A DNA stretch of 64,000 bases from Congeria kusceri. Taxonomy: Eukaryota > Mollusca > Bivalvia > Myida > Dreissenidae. The position numbers and the translations under genes were made by a program. The stretch spans positions 62,001 through 126,000 of the forward strand of contig JAPFQT010000389.1 of assembly GCA_027627225.1 (NCBI GenBank), written 5' to 3'. The notes beneath the pieces are model-generated. The model ran no database searches. It was not told where the DNA came from and saw only the letters and a list, made by a program, of their open reading frames with translations. This document shows positions 22,801 to 33,784 of this stretch, piece by piece (positions within the stretch are counted from its first letter, which is position 1; the number at the start of each line of letters is the position of its first letter).

Positions 22801-23195
22801 TTTGATAATATGTTTAGCGTCCTCGGGCTGGTAGGTTTTTGGATGCCCGAACGAAAAAAACAACAAATTTGGCAATGTGAAAAATCGAATTGGAAAGCGT
22901 ATACAACTTAAAAAAAAAGACTTTTAAGTTTTTTTTACCAATATTTGTAAAATAGTGTGCAACTAGTCAATTTACACAGTTAAAAAACTGTGTTAAAGTA
23001 GGTTCCCAACATGAAGATGATATATAACAGTTTTGCAGGTAAACATTTGCTTTAGATTAAACCACTGCCATGAATAAGTTATGAAAGAAAAATGTTTTTT
23101 TATTGCACGCCTGTTTGTTTTTTCCTGCCTAACCAGGTAGATTTCGAAAAATTACGGGGACGCTAAACATAGAATCAAATTTGCATGGCCTTAGT
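22795..23195. repeat. Second copy of the 13230-13975 segment, without the MITE
   Basis: Collinear with 13230-13975 and intact across the MITE insertion point near 23020. It sits inside paralogous segment B, inserted between parts that are adjacent in segment A. Confidence 0.7.
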
Positions 23196-23214
23196 TTTGT
23201 CATCCATATTAATT

Positions 23215-23680
23215 TACACCACGTGATATTGTCACGTGAAAGTTGGCCCAATCAAACACACTCTTTTCGCAGAGGCTGTTTCCACCAGTGTGCGTAGTTT
23301 CTACAGATCAGTTAGTCTCGGAGTTCTGACGTTTATGTTCGAAGTACTACTGGATAACAAATACAGGTACAATTTAGTAAATATATTTTATTATGTGTTT
23401 ATGTATGTCATTATAGACTAAACGGTGTGTTTGTGCATGATACCAAAGCGTGATAAGGGCAAAGTGGTCGCTGATTAGAAAGAGAAGATTGTTGGCGAGA
23501 CGCCAATAAAACACAAATGTGAAAAATATATTTGTTTCATAGATAGGATTTCTTTAAGACCCACCTTAAATATTTCCGTTTCCATAAATAACATAAATAT
23601 TGTTAAAAGGTACGGTATATTTACATGTGTACATACGATGACGTAGACACAAGCACTAATACCTATTTCTGATAATAATT
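23215..23680. repeat. Paralogous segment B, part 3
   Basis: Counterpart of 3400-3870, from a CACGTGATATTGTCACGTG palindrome through 'GAAGTACTACTGGATAACAAATACAGG'. The copies share no conserved reading frame. Confidence 0.7.
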
Positions 23681-24019
23681 ATTGTTTAAATGTTTTGCAC
23701 AAATATACTGGCACATACTATGTATTGAGGACTTCACTATAGATATGTCAAACAGACACACATCAAAATAGCTATCAGGTTGGAAAGATAACTCAAGAAA
23801 AGCTTTAAATATTCACCAATCAATTCTAAGACTTCAGAATAAAGAATAGAATTAGACTAAAGAAAAGAAATCATTGTGTGTTGACAAATTTGATGCTACT
23901 TGTCTTTTTTTTCATTTAAAATTCGTTTTTTTAAATAAGAAATACCAAATAAGAATTAAATAAACAGCCTTTTTAGAAAAAAAAAACAGTTTAAAGAATA
24001 TTCTAAGATTGCGTTGGTG

Positions 24020-24035
24020 CCCACTTCTGACACCA
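24020..24035 (-). other. Retrotransposon primer-binding site, tRNA-Leu type
   Basis: On the minus strand this reads TGGTGTCAGAAGTGGG, complementary to the 3' end of a eukaryotic tRNA-Leu, immediately after the LTR that ends (minus sense) at 24036. A degraded second example of this site (TGGTGTCAGAAG) lies at 24946-24957, next to the other inverted LTR. Confidence 0.7.
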
Positions 24036-24230
24036 TGTTTAAAAGGTGGTTACGAATGTGCATTTAAGTACATCTTTAGGAATAGAGAATATTAACTACA
24101 GTTTTATAAGCATCTTTAATGTACGGCGTCATAGGCACAACTGGCTCACATTCCAAGATCATGCATGGCTACATGATATTTATAGAACAATGACAGCATT
24201 TAAATGTCAAGCAAACACACTACTGTAACA
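24036..24230 (-). repeat. Ty3/gypsy LTR, complete, minus orientation
   Basis: 195 bp. In minus sense it starts TGTTACAGTAGTGTG and ends CCTTTTAAACA, and it matches the plus-oriented LTR at 28805-28998 end to end, including a TATAAATA box. It directly abuts the C-terminal end of the inverted gag remnant on its right and a primer-binding site on its left. Confidence 0.8.
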
Positions 24231-24883
24231 TGTTTGTTTTAAATTTGCTGGATAGACATTCCGACGCATAGCGGTTATATAGACCGTACTTTAAGCATTT
24301 TTTCCATACGCTCCACAATTACCAGGCTTGCAAAATTTACCACAGTACTTGCATTGTGCATTTGCACGTGCGCTTTGCTTGTGTTTCTTTAGCGGTTTTC
24401 CTTTTTTGACTTTGCTTATGGCCTGTACATCCTCTGTCTGCTGGCTAGGTTTGAGGAGTTGCACTTTGCTTTGTGACGCTTCAGTTGCGCGACACATATC
24501 TCTAGAAAGATAATTGTCAAACGTTTCGCTGTCCTTTTGCATACATGTGTTGAAAACGTAGCGCTCATAGGTAACATTGGTTTTCCCGACACTCGAATCG
24601 CTTAATTATTTCGGCTATGTCATCATTTCCTCGTTAAGCTCGAAGTGAAAACCGTCAAAAACGTTCATCGCCTCTGGTTCGATGCATGTAAGAAACGTAG
24701 CCGCACGTAGGTCTTTTGCCTTATTCACAAGACCCTACGCTTTTTCGTAGTTTAGCCAAGTTCGATGGAACTTTTTCCAATATGTGGCTATATTCCCATC
24801 CATTTCCAGCCTTCGGGAAACGGTATTAGCGACGGAACAGCCATGGACGCAGGCGCCGCCACTGCTTCAGCTTGTACACTCAT
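24231..24883 (-). pseudogene. Ty3/gypsy gag remnant, inverted relative to pol
   Basis: On the minus strand an ATG at 24883 opens a gag-like frame (FPEGWKW near the start) that soon breaks by stop and frameshift. The clean part, 24542 to 24291, ends in the nucleocapsid knuckles: CKYCGKFCKPGNC, then after a shift a second knuckle in which one Cys and the His are mutated (C-L-K-Y ... A-S-E-C). The gag would normally continue into protease. Here it stops at an LTR, and the matching pol lies on the opposite strand from 25095. The protein would coat retrotransposon RNA; it is non-functional. Confidence 0.7.
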
Positions 24884-24959
24884 TATTGTAGTTAATCCAA
24901 TTAACACTAGTGCATGTCCTAATGGTTAATTGTCTCTTTTAGCTTCTTCTGACACCATA

Positions 24960-25094
24960 TGTCAAAGGTGGTTACGAATGTGCATTTAAGTACACCTTTA
25001 GGAATCGAGAATATTAACTACAGTTTTATAAGCATCTTTAATGTACGGCGTCATAGGCACAACTGGCTCACATTCCAAGATCATGCATGGCTAC
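24960..25094 (-). repeat. Inverted partial LTR fused to pol
   Basis: The 3' portion of the LTR in minus orientation, matching 24036-24170 and the inverse of 28870-28998. It breaks off at 'CATGCATGGCTAC' (25094), where pol sequence begins. The same junction occurs in the second copy at 36703. Confidence 0.8.
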
Positions 25095-28000
25095 GATCCA
25101 TTAACAAACAAACCCTTGCGCAGCAGACCACACGTTAATCAGTTTGACATTTCAAGCACAGAGAGTGACGATGAGGTTTTCACATTCAATAACACTGAGA
25201 AAATTCAATCAAGAATTTACGCTAACATGTTGTTAGTCAGCCAGCGAAAAACAATTAAATTTCAATTAGATAGCGGAGCAACAGCGAACATTCTACCTAG
25301 GTCGTGTGTACCGGCAGATCAAATTACCGCGTGCGACTCAACTCTGAAAATGTACAATAAATGAGAAATGAAAGCAGCTGGAAAGTGCAATTTGCTACTG
25401 AAGAATCCTAAAACAAACACACGTTATCAAGTCGAGTTTATTGTCATTGACGAAGATATTACACCGCTGTTAGGCTCAGAAACAATACAGGCTATGAACT
25501 TGATCAAAATCCAGTACCATAACATATGCCCAGTTGAACAAAATGAACGATTGACCATGAAGGATATTAAAGCGAAATACAAATCAGTATTCGAGGGATA
25601 CGGAACTTTCGAAGGAACACTACATCTTGAAATAGATGAAACAGTCCCACCAGCGAATATGCCCGCGCGTCGCGTGCCTGTAGCATTGAAAGAGCAGCTA
25701 AAAGGGCAACTTAAGAAGCTCGAGTTGTCAGGGACAATTACGAAAGTTGACACTCTTACTGATTGCGTATCGTCTTTAGTCATAGTGAAAAAGGCCAACG
25801 GAAGCTTACGCATATGCATTGACCCCAAACCGTTGAATAAAGCGCTAAAACGCAGCCATCATCTGCTACCTGTTGTCGAAGATCTTCTCCCTGGGCTGAG
25901 CCATGCAAAGGTATTCAGCAAATGTGACATCAATAATGCATTTTGGCATGTCAAGCTTGACGAGAGCTCAAGCTATCTTACGACGTTTGAGACGCCACAT
26001 GGGAGATATCGTTGGTTGGAAATGCCATTCGGAATAAGCCCTGCATCCGAATACTTTCAACAATTTCTAGAGCGGAACCTCTCAGGATTGACAGGAATCA
26101 AAGCAATAGCCGACGATATTCTTATCTTCGGTAAAGGAGAGACATACGAAGAAGCACTTCGTGACCATGATTGGAATCTAACACAGCTGTTATAACGCTG
26201 CGTTCAGAAGAACATTAAGTTGACAATCACTATATGCTTCCCGCATCAAGATGCCGGGGGTATAAAAACAACGAACTATTAGATATATGGCCTACTTTCG
26301 TGGACTACCGGGGAATTCCCAACTATTTACTGGTATCTAACATCAAGTATATAATGTACACATGTAACATCCGGTTCAACCTCCGCGCAGAGATTTAACT
26401 GTGTCCGAGCATAGCTCATTTAAATCCCTGCCGGCTTGAAGTTCCACGTGACCCTAGGCAAACACTTGGCGCGAAATAAAATCGTGGACAAGCACATGAT
26501 AAAAACTTGAACAACGTTAAATCCTTGCGTTGTTATGTTTACTTTTTTATTTAGGACAAATTGCAACTTCACCAAAAGAAAATGCCGTTTGTGGAACATT
26601 TACTTACGGATAAAGGTGTTCTCGCTGACCCTTCCAAAATCGAAGCTATTGTAAAGATGCCAAAACCTACCGACAAAAAAGGTGTGCAAAGGCTACTAGG
26701 TCTTGTTAACTACTTGACCAAATTCTTGAACAAGCTAAGTGATATGTGCGAACCATTTAGGCAACTCGTTCACAAAGACAACGTGTTTTGTTGGACATTC
26801 AAACATGATGAAGCGTTTGAAGCTATCAAACATGCATTATGCAACGCACCCGTGTTACGCTACTACGATGTAAAGCTTAACACTGTAATTCAATGCGATT
26901 CGTCTGAATCAGGCCTCGGATGTGTGCTACTCCAAGAAGGACAGCCCGTTGCGTTTGCAAGCCGCGCATTAACGCAAACCGAGCAGAACTACGCGCAAAT
27001 AGAGAAGGAACTACTCGCCGTGTTATTCTCTTTCGAAAAATTTCAGTTTACTTATGGTCGAAAAGTACTGGTGGAAAGTGACCACAAACCGCAAAAAGCC
27101 ATTGATCAGAGCACCAAAGCGTCTTCAGAGAATGCTTCTGGAACGGCAGACATATGACTGAGAAATATATTTCAAGAAAGGCAAAGAAATGTACATTTCA
27201 GATATGCTTTTAAGAGCATATCTAAGCAAAGGCAGTGCAACCAAGCTAGACGATGTATTGCTTACGGTTTATGAAAAGGAAACAGAAGCAACAAACATGA
27301 GCGATTATCTGGCAGTGTCAAAGGAAAGACAACTGCGAATCCAGAAGGCAACCCGTGAAGACCCGACTTTGGCGAAAGTCAGTGAACAAATACGCAATGG
27401 TGGGAAAACACCCCACACGAAGCTATGCCATATTATTCCGTTCGAGACGAACAATATATGCAAGATGGAATATTATTCCGTGGCGACCGTTGTATCATTC
27501 CTCAAAGCATGAGGAAGGAAATTCTCCACCAAATACATACACATATCGGTGTCTCCAACGCGCCAGAAGTTGTGTGTATCGGCCGAGCATGACAAGTCAG
27601 ATAAAAGACTACATTAGCCAATGCGATACATGCCAATCGAGCGAAAACTGTGCAAAGAGCCAATGATAAGTCACGAAATACCAGATCGCCCATGGGCAAA
27701 GGTCGGAACTGATGTATTTACATTCAACGACAATGACTATCTAGTTACCGTGGATTATTTCAGTAACTTCTTTGAAATTGACAGGCTCGAGGAAACGACC
27801 TCCAAACGAATCATAGCAAAACTGAAGCAACATTCTGCTAGACACGGTATTCCAGAAACCGTTATTTCAGACAACGCAAGTGTGTTTAAGTCCGAAAAGT
27901 TCAAATCATTTCGAGAAAATGGGACTTTAATCACCAAACATCTTCCGCCAGGTACCCGCAATCCAACGGAAAGGCTGAAAATGCAGTCAAAACCGCCAAG

Positions 28001-28591
28001 CGAATAATGGAAAAAGCAAAACATTCACATACAGATCCTATGCTAGCGTTACTTAATTTTCGCAATACGCCCCACCATTCAACAGGCTAGAGCCCTGCAC
28101 AGCAAATCATGAACAGAAAGACCAGGACTCTTCTTCCCGAGAAGTCATCTCAACTGCAGCCTAGCATACCGGACAATGTGCGATCGAACGTCATCATAAG
28201 TAAAAAAAGACAATCGTTTTACTATAACAGATCTGTCAAACCACTGAAAGATACTGTTCGTATACAGCCAGATGAAAGGAACGAAACCTGGAAACAAGGC
28301 ATCGTCATTGACTGTCCAAACACCGGGTCGTACAACGTACGCAAGGACACTGGTACCGTCATCAACCGCAATCGACGTTTTCTACGAAAAACAAACGAAA
28401 AGTTCCGAGAGGAAAGGCCGGATGAGCCGGATGAGTCGGATGCGTTTCCTATGCCACATGAGGAAACAGGGGAAACTACTCGGCAACGTGACCCTCTGCC
28501 TCAACAAAGACAGCATGATGGACCGTATATAACCCGATCTGGACGCGCTGTGCACAAGCCCTCCAGATACAAGGACTTTGTAAATAAGTGA
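25041..28591 (+). pseudogene. Ty3/gypsy pol, copy 1 (broken)
   Basis: Domain order is protease (DSGA near 25269), reverse transcriptase (LPVVEDLLPGL; MPFGISPASEYFQQF; catalytic IADDILIFG near 26110), RNase H (QCDSSESGLGCVLL near 26895; DHKP), zinc-binding integrase N-terminus (CDTCQ near 27626), and integrase core (GTDVFTF near 27708; VISDNASVF near 27862). It ends at TGA 28589-28591. The enzymes would reverse-transcribe and integrate the element. Lesions: TGA at 25362-25364 and TAA at 26193-26195 where copy 2 has sense codons, a roughly 330-bp insertion at 26221, frameshifts near 27070, 27450-27600 and 27940, and TAG near 28088. The first frame (25041-25364) starts inside the inverted LTR and reads through into protease. 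Decayed and non-autonomous. Confidence 0.9.
26221..26552. mobile_element. Roughly 330-bp insertion within pol copy 1
   Basis: Copy 2 (37819 on) is continuous at this site, so this block was inserted into copy 1. It shares 'CTACTTTCGTGGACTACC' and 'TTTACTGGTATCTAAC' with the dispersed repeat at 22700-22790 and 50490-50510. By chance or origin it is bounded by GT (26219) and a pyrimidine-rich AG (26554). Splicing there would not restore the frame, so I take it as a repeat insertion rather than an intron. Confidence 0.6.
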
Positions 28592-28794
28592 CGTGTGTTC
28601 ACATTGTGATCACGTTGTGTATATAGTGTTGACAATACAGTGTGCTTAATATGTATTCAGACAGACTATTCAATGAATGCTTTCTTTAACACCAAAACAA
28701 ACGAACAGAATACTTGTTTTTATGATAGGTTTATTTTAATATGCATTTCTTTAACGATTAATCAGTTTTATCTTTGATATTTAACTTCTTCAGT

Positions 28795-28998
28795 AAAAGA
28801 AAGATGTAACAGAATTGTGTTTGCGTGACATTTAGATGCTGTTATTGTTGTATAAATATCACGTGCCATGCAAGCTCTGGGAATGTGAGCCAGTTGTGCC
28901 TATGACGCCGTACATTAAAGATGCTTATAAAACTGTAGTTAATATTCTCTATTCCTAAAGGTGTACTTAAATGCACATTCGTAGCCACCTATTAAACA
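28795..28998 (+). repeat. Polypurine tract and 3' LTR of copy 1
   Basis: AAAAGAAAGA (28795-28804) immediately precedes the LTR, 28805-28998 (194 bp, TGTAACAG...ATTAAACA). A TATA box, TATAAATA, lies at 28851-28858. The LTR would drive transcription and supply termini for integration. Confidence 0.85.
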
Positions 28999-30516
28999 GG
29001 TGATTACAGATCTTTAAAGATGGCGAGTTAACGCACATTCTGTAATGAGTGGGTTTAAAAGTTATAAACAAGTCATCAGAATGTATGCATTGTTCGCACA
29101 GACTGTTTGCAAGAGCACTCATCCATTTATTCCCTTATCTTAAGTAGCAGTATCCCGTTGCGCAAATAAAAAATACGGTTGACATAAAACACTCTCACTC
29201 TCTTTCTCTCTAATACAGGCAAGTTACCATTAGCGAATCAGTAACGTTATGAAGTTGCGTTGTTGAAAACGAATACATGTTTTGTAGCTTTTATGCCAAT
29301 AGTTAATTGAAATAATCCTTTTCTCACTGATACGACAAAAATATCCGTTCAAGTTCAACTTTTATTACTGTATGGCCTTTTTTCCCCATAACTAATGCAT
29401 TACCGAATATGTTGTAGCCACACCGGATCACGTGACCATGCCAAATCAGGGGACATCTCAAAGGCCTATTTATTTGTCAACTCTTGAACATTATTGTTTG
29501 CTATGAACTAGTTACATTGTAACTGTGTAGTTTATCCAGTTTTACTAGTATCTTACAGATGGCCAGGTGTGGACAATCACAATGTATGATGACATTCTAA
29601 TAGATATGGTTTTGTCATTTTATGCAGATCTACAACATTGTAACTGTTGTTCAAATAATGAATATAATACAAATCAAACACACAGGCAACTATTGATCGA
29701 AATCATTTATTGATAGAATCGACAAGATTGAATACACTTACATCTTTAAATAACAGAATCATACATTATTAAATATAAATCATTATTTAAAACAGTACAA
29801 TATCAGAAAACTCAAAATCAAAACCAAACACACCTGGAAAACAGAAAAGTATTTAAGGAAATCACATGATACATTGTTAAATGACTTAACAACATGATTT
29901 ACAACAGACTGTGGATTTTTGAAGATACAGTTTCACAGTGTATGGGGTTTAAGGTACTCTCTTTTAAAACTGACTGCTTCTTACTGTAATACAATAACTG
30001 TTAGTTTGAGGTTAGAAAAGAAAAAAAGCTTGATATTTGTGCTAGAAATGTGACTCCTATATGTAGTTATACCTTAGTAAAGTTCTATATAAAAAGGCAT
30101 AATTAATATCAAAATATATTATTATCATTTACATTCAATATGACACATCAGACCCTGTATTGGTAGATTTTAGAAATTTAGTTAGCAACATATTATTTTG
30201 ATATTTTTTTAAAAACCCCAACTGTTGAATGACTCTTCAAATGATACAATACAAAGATAAAAACTAGCTGCTTTCCCCAGCCATATCATACAGTGTTTCA
30301 TTTAAGTGCTAATGTGCATTTTATAACAACAATCTATTTAAAATGGCATTTATATGTGCGACAGAGTCCACATTTGTTAAAACAACTTGAAAGTATGCCT
30401 AGCACATGACCTATCGGCAAACCAGCAATGTCTTATAGTTTTAAATAAAAGCATGCATTATTTCAGGTTTGTCTATTCCCTGTCAAAAATTAAATGCATG
30501 TCTGTTAACAGGTTGT
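28999..30516. other. No gene recognised
   Basis: AT-rich intergenic DNA. A weak match of about 100 bases exists between 29100-29205 and 40245-40350 ('GTTTGCAAGA.CA..ATCC', 'ATACGGTT.ACATAAAAC'), i.e. in the right flanks of the two Ty3/gypsy copies. Confidence 0.45.
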
Positions 30517-30931
30517 TTAAAGGAACATGTTCACAGATTTTCGCATGTTTTGAAGTATGCCATTTAATGTCTTAACTTGACAGATTTAAGCATCGGAACT
30601 AAAAAGTTTAAGTATAACAACATCGGCCATTCCGACTACCATATTGCGCTTTGCATTATTTACTTTATGTAAGTGTTCCACGTTTTGTGAACAATTTCAA
30701 CGAAAGCAGCAGAAACACTCGAAATTATTCAATCGTTTATCGTTACAAACGCTTTATAATTTAATCAATTTCAACTGATGATTACTCATAAACTAAAACT
30801 GTTTTTGCAGCATATTTTTAGGTCCTTAGTGTTATTTTGCTCCCTTTTATACACTGTTGTTTTATATTTGGAATCGGTCACAAAAAGTTGGAAAATTGTC
30901 AATTCGCCAATCTGTGAACAGGTCCCTTTAA
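30517..30931. mobile_element. 407-bp MITE with TTAA target duplication
   Basis: Element 30521-30927 starts AGGAACATGTTCACAGATTTT and ends AATCTGTGAACAGGTCCCT, flanked by TTAA at 30517-30520 and 30928-30931. The TTAA duplication points to piggyBac or Kolobok mobilisation. The overlapping frames at 30778-31125 (+) and 30786-31085 (-) run through it and are not genes. Confidence 0.8.
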
Positions 30932-31898
30932 AGCCTCCAAGTGTGCACTGGGCAGATACTATTTTTCTTTGTACAAAGTTAACAATTCTACTAATTGTAA
31001 CGCTTTTACATACAACACTAGATTTAACAACGTTTTCTTTATCCGAAAAAAAACAACAAATTGTCAACCAAATGTTTATCAGCACAGAGTCTGTTTACAT
31101 ATCTGAATCATTCAAACCACGCTGAATTGTCTGAATCGGAAAACATGTGAATTATGTGAGTTGCAGCGCATGTTGTTGTAAGTCATTTGTAATGCGTATT
31201 GGCGCTACAAAACATACATATTCGGATATTTCCCACTGAATCGTGGTTCGAATTCCCTATCAAGGTCATTCACAATATCAACAGATATACATTTTCTGAA
31301 AATGTAAACTACCTATAAAACAGAATGGTTATACACTGGATATTAGGTTTTGGGCAATATAGATCTACCTCAATTTTGAGTTAATAAGATTTTGACTATT
31401 TTCGAAATGGTTTTAATTCAAAGCAGACCCAGGATTCATGTGCCTTAAATATTATCAAAATGGTATCTCTTTATCATAGACTGACCCCCACGGGTACTTT
31501 TTCAACGGATGATTTATCAATTGTCAACGTGGAAAACTGACCCTGCCCGTTATAGAATGACACATCCACGCGTGAAAATTCGACCCTAGTTTATAGCCAG
31601 GTCATAATTCCACTGATTCCAATAATCTTATGCAATTTGCCTTTTACCATAGAGACCAAAGAATAACAAATCTGTATTTTTCAGGACTGTAAGCAATAAT
31701 TAACGTTTAGTTATACATTCGTGTGAGCTACTAGCTAATAACGATAAGTATTTGCCAATTCAAGGACCATACCTGTGCAGATACAGGTCAGATATTAAAA
31801 GTAAAACCCAGCTACACATTTTAAGATGCTTATTAACGTCTATATGTAAAATCAGAGACTGCAATTTGTGTGTAATGTATAGACAGGATGTCTGAAAA
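30932..31898. other. No gene recognised
   Basis: AT-rich DNA without coding or repeat signals I can define. Confidence 0.4.
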
Positions 31899-32130
31899 CT
31901 ACAGTATGCCGCAGAGCAGTGTAGATACTACAGTATGCCGTAGAGCAGTGTAGATACTACAGTATGCCGTAGAGCAGTGTAGATACTACAGTATGCCGTA
32001 GAGCAGTGTAGATACTACAGTATGCCGTAGAGCAGTGTAGATACTACAGTATGCCGTAGAGCAGTGTAGATACTACAGTATGCTTTAGAGCAGTGTAGAT
32101 ATTACAGTATGCCGCAGAGCAGTGTAGATG
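31899..32130. repeat. 29-bp minisatellite, eight copies
   Basis: Eight head-to-tail units of exactly 29 bp (CTACAGTATGCCGTAGAGCA + GTGTAGATA), starting at 31899 and every 29 bases to 32102. The central units are identical; the outer ones differ at 1-4 positions (CCGCAG at both ends, CTTTAG in unit 7). Each unit carries the inverted pair CTACA/TGTAG and can form a small hairpin. There are no spacers, so it is not a CRISPR array. Confidence 0.95.
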
Positions 32131-32339
32131 CTGATGATTAGCTTTCATTAGAATGCTGGAATAAATATATAACTTCGCACTTGTGTTGTTATTATGTCAT
32201 TTGACTATTATACATTTGTATAGACAAAACCGAAACAAAATTATGACATACTAATACAGCATGGTGTCAGTTACCACGACTACCACTACAACTACTTGTG
32301 TAACAAACGTGACCCATGCTTGTCTGTCAACGGTCAAGG

Positions 32340-32640
32340 TCACTGCAGTTGCAAAACTAGTTCTCCCACAAGAGTTCTTCCACAAGTGCACAGTCACCTA
32401 GTTTGGCTGAAGTCGTGGTTAAAACAGTCAAACGCATCATTGTCAAAGCCAAGAGTGATTGCATTTCTTGAATTTAGAAATACGCCATTGCAAGACCTCG
32501 GATTTTTACAATTACAATCGTTGCAAGGTAGACATAATCAACATCATCATTCCAGTTGAAACTGAGAAACGCATACCTATGACAATCAATACATGTGAAA
32601 AACAAAGTTGGTAAAACATGGCTGCCTGCAAATATTATCC
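32340..32640 (+). pseudogene. Ty3/gypsy integrase C-terminal scrap
   Basis: In shifting frames this reads SLAEVVVKTVKRIIVKAKSD, then FLEFRNTPLQDLGF, the arrangement seen at the end of the integrase core in molluscan gypsy elements (compare the RNTPHHSTG region of the copy at 28.06 kb). At least one frameshift or stop lies near 32465. No LTR was found nearby. It is from a different family than the two large copies. Confidence 0.6.
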
Positions 32641-33370
32641 CATACACAATGACAGATCATGTAACAGTCAAACATCGGATGGAGCTATATAGCAAATAAA
32701 TCGCCAGTTACTTATGAAAACAAACAACATAATTTTACAGGAATTTGCCCTTTATGTCACATTTAATAAATGAGTTCACCGGAGCATAGCAAAATACCAG
32801 AACAACAACAATTTCATTCACCAAAGAAATACAATGCTGCAAACTCTATCCATGGGAATTACATAATTGGTGAAGTTCAGGTTTAAACAATATCTGGAAG
32901 GCTTGTCGAGCCGAATAAACTGTTTTCAGGAGATGGGTAAAGTAATGTGCCGTACACCTCCAGAAAAGTTTATAAACCAGTGTAGTAGACAAAATATACA
33001 CGGAAAACTTTGATTTATAAATCAAATTTTATAAACCTAGGTTTACCGTGTAGAGGGCCTTTAATGAGTAAAGTAATTAGCTGTAAAGAACAACAATTTC
33101 ATGTGTGTTATCTCGACATGTTGTGCAGAATAAGTTTCTTTTGAAACATGATCTACGTGAAGCGTGACACTGCTGATAACTTTATCATTGTTTCAGTGTG
33201 GACTGTTATTGTTTTTACAAATGATAATTTTTTGTTTTAATTAGAATATATGTAGACTTGCGTTATTATTAATGGACTTTTTATTCCTATTGCCATATGT
33301 CAGAATTATATATTTCATTGATATTTAATGATAAGAAATGTTCTTTCTTATAAAAATAAGGAGATGTTCC
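32641..33370. other. No gene recognised
   Basis: AT-rich DNA. An imperfect palindrome with 'AAAACTTTGATTTATAAATCAAATTTTATAAACC' lies near 33005, otherwise nothing. Confidence 0.4.
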
Positions 33371-33704
33371 ATTATCAGGGGCGTAGCTTCCTTTAAGCAC
33401 TAAAGGCACGTGCCTAAACATTTTTTCCAAAGATGAAAAATTTAAATATGTAAAAAAAATGCAATAAAAACAAGAGGGGGGGGGATGAGGGTGAGGGGAT
33501 CTTTCTTGGCTGTGTTGATACTTCATTTTTTAACGATTACTTCAATATGAAATAAATTTAATGAAACACACGCTTATTTTACAATTATTTTGTAGAATAG
33601 AGGTTTGGCTGAAGTTAGTTGTTTGTAGCCACATACGACAATACACACTCCTTGCCCAAATTATCGCTTACAGCGTCATTTTGTAGAGCTACGCCCCTGA
33701 TTAT
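33371..33704. mobile_element. 324-bp MITE, CAGGGGCGTAGCT ends, ATTAT duplication
   Basis: Element 33376-33699 has 13-bp inverted ends (CAGGGGCGTAGCT/AGCTACGCCCCTG), flanked by ATTAT at 33371-33375 and 33700-33704. The CAGGGGCG terminus is common among hAT elements, but the visible duplication is 5 bp, not 8, so the superfamily is open. The minus-strand frame inside (33287-33526) is not a gene. Confidence 0.75.
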
Positions 33705-33784
33705 TCAGATTCCAATTTCATGAAACAAATTATACGAGTATATAATTAAATTCCCCAAATGCTAATACATATAAAAGACTCCAT

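Noticed and set aside
24960..28998. DIRS-type element because of inverted terminal repeats
   Set aside because: The element encodes a DDE-type integrase with a zinc N-terminus and no tyrosine recombinase; the inverted ends are rearranged LTRs with PBS and PPT of Ty3/gypsy type.
30778..31125. 115-codon frame with hydrophobic N-terminus as a membrane protein
   Set aside because: It runs through the end of a TTAA-flanked MITE, and a comparable frame exists on the opposite strand.
31899..32130. CRISPR-like array
   Set aside because: Units are directly contiguous with no spacers, in an animal genome; this is a minisatellite.
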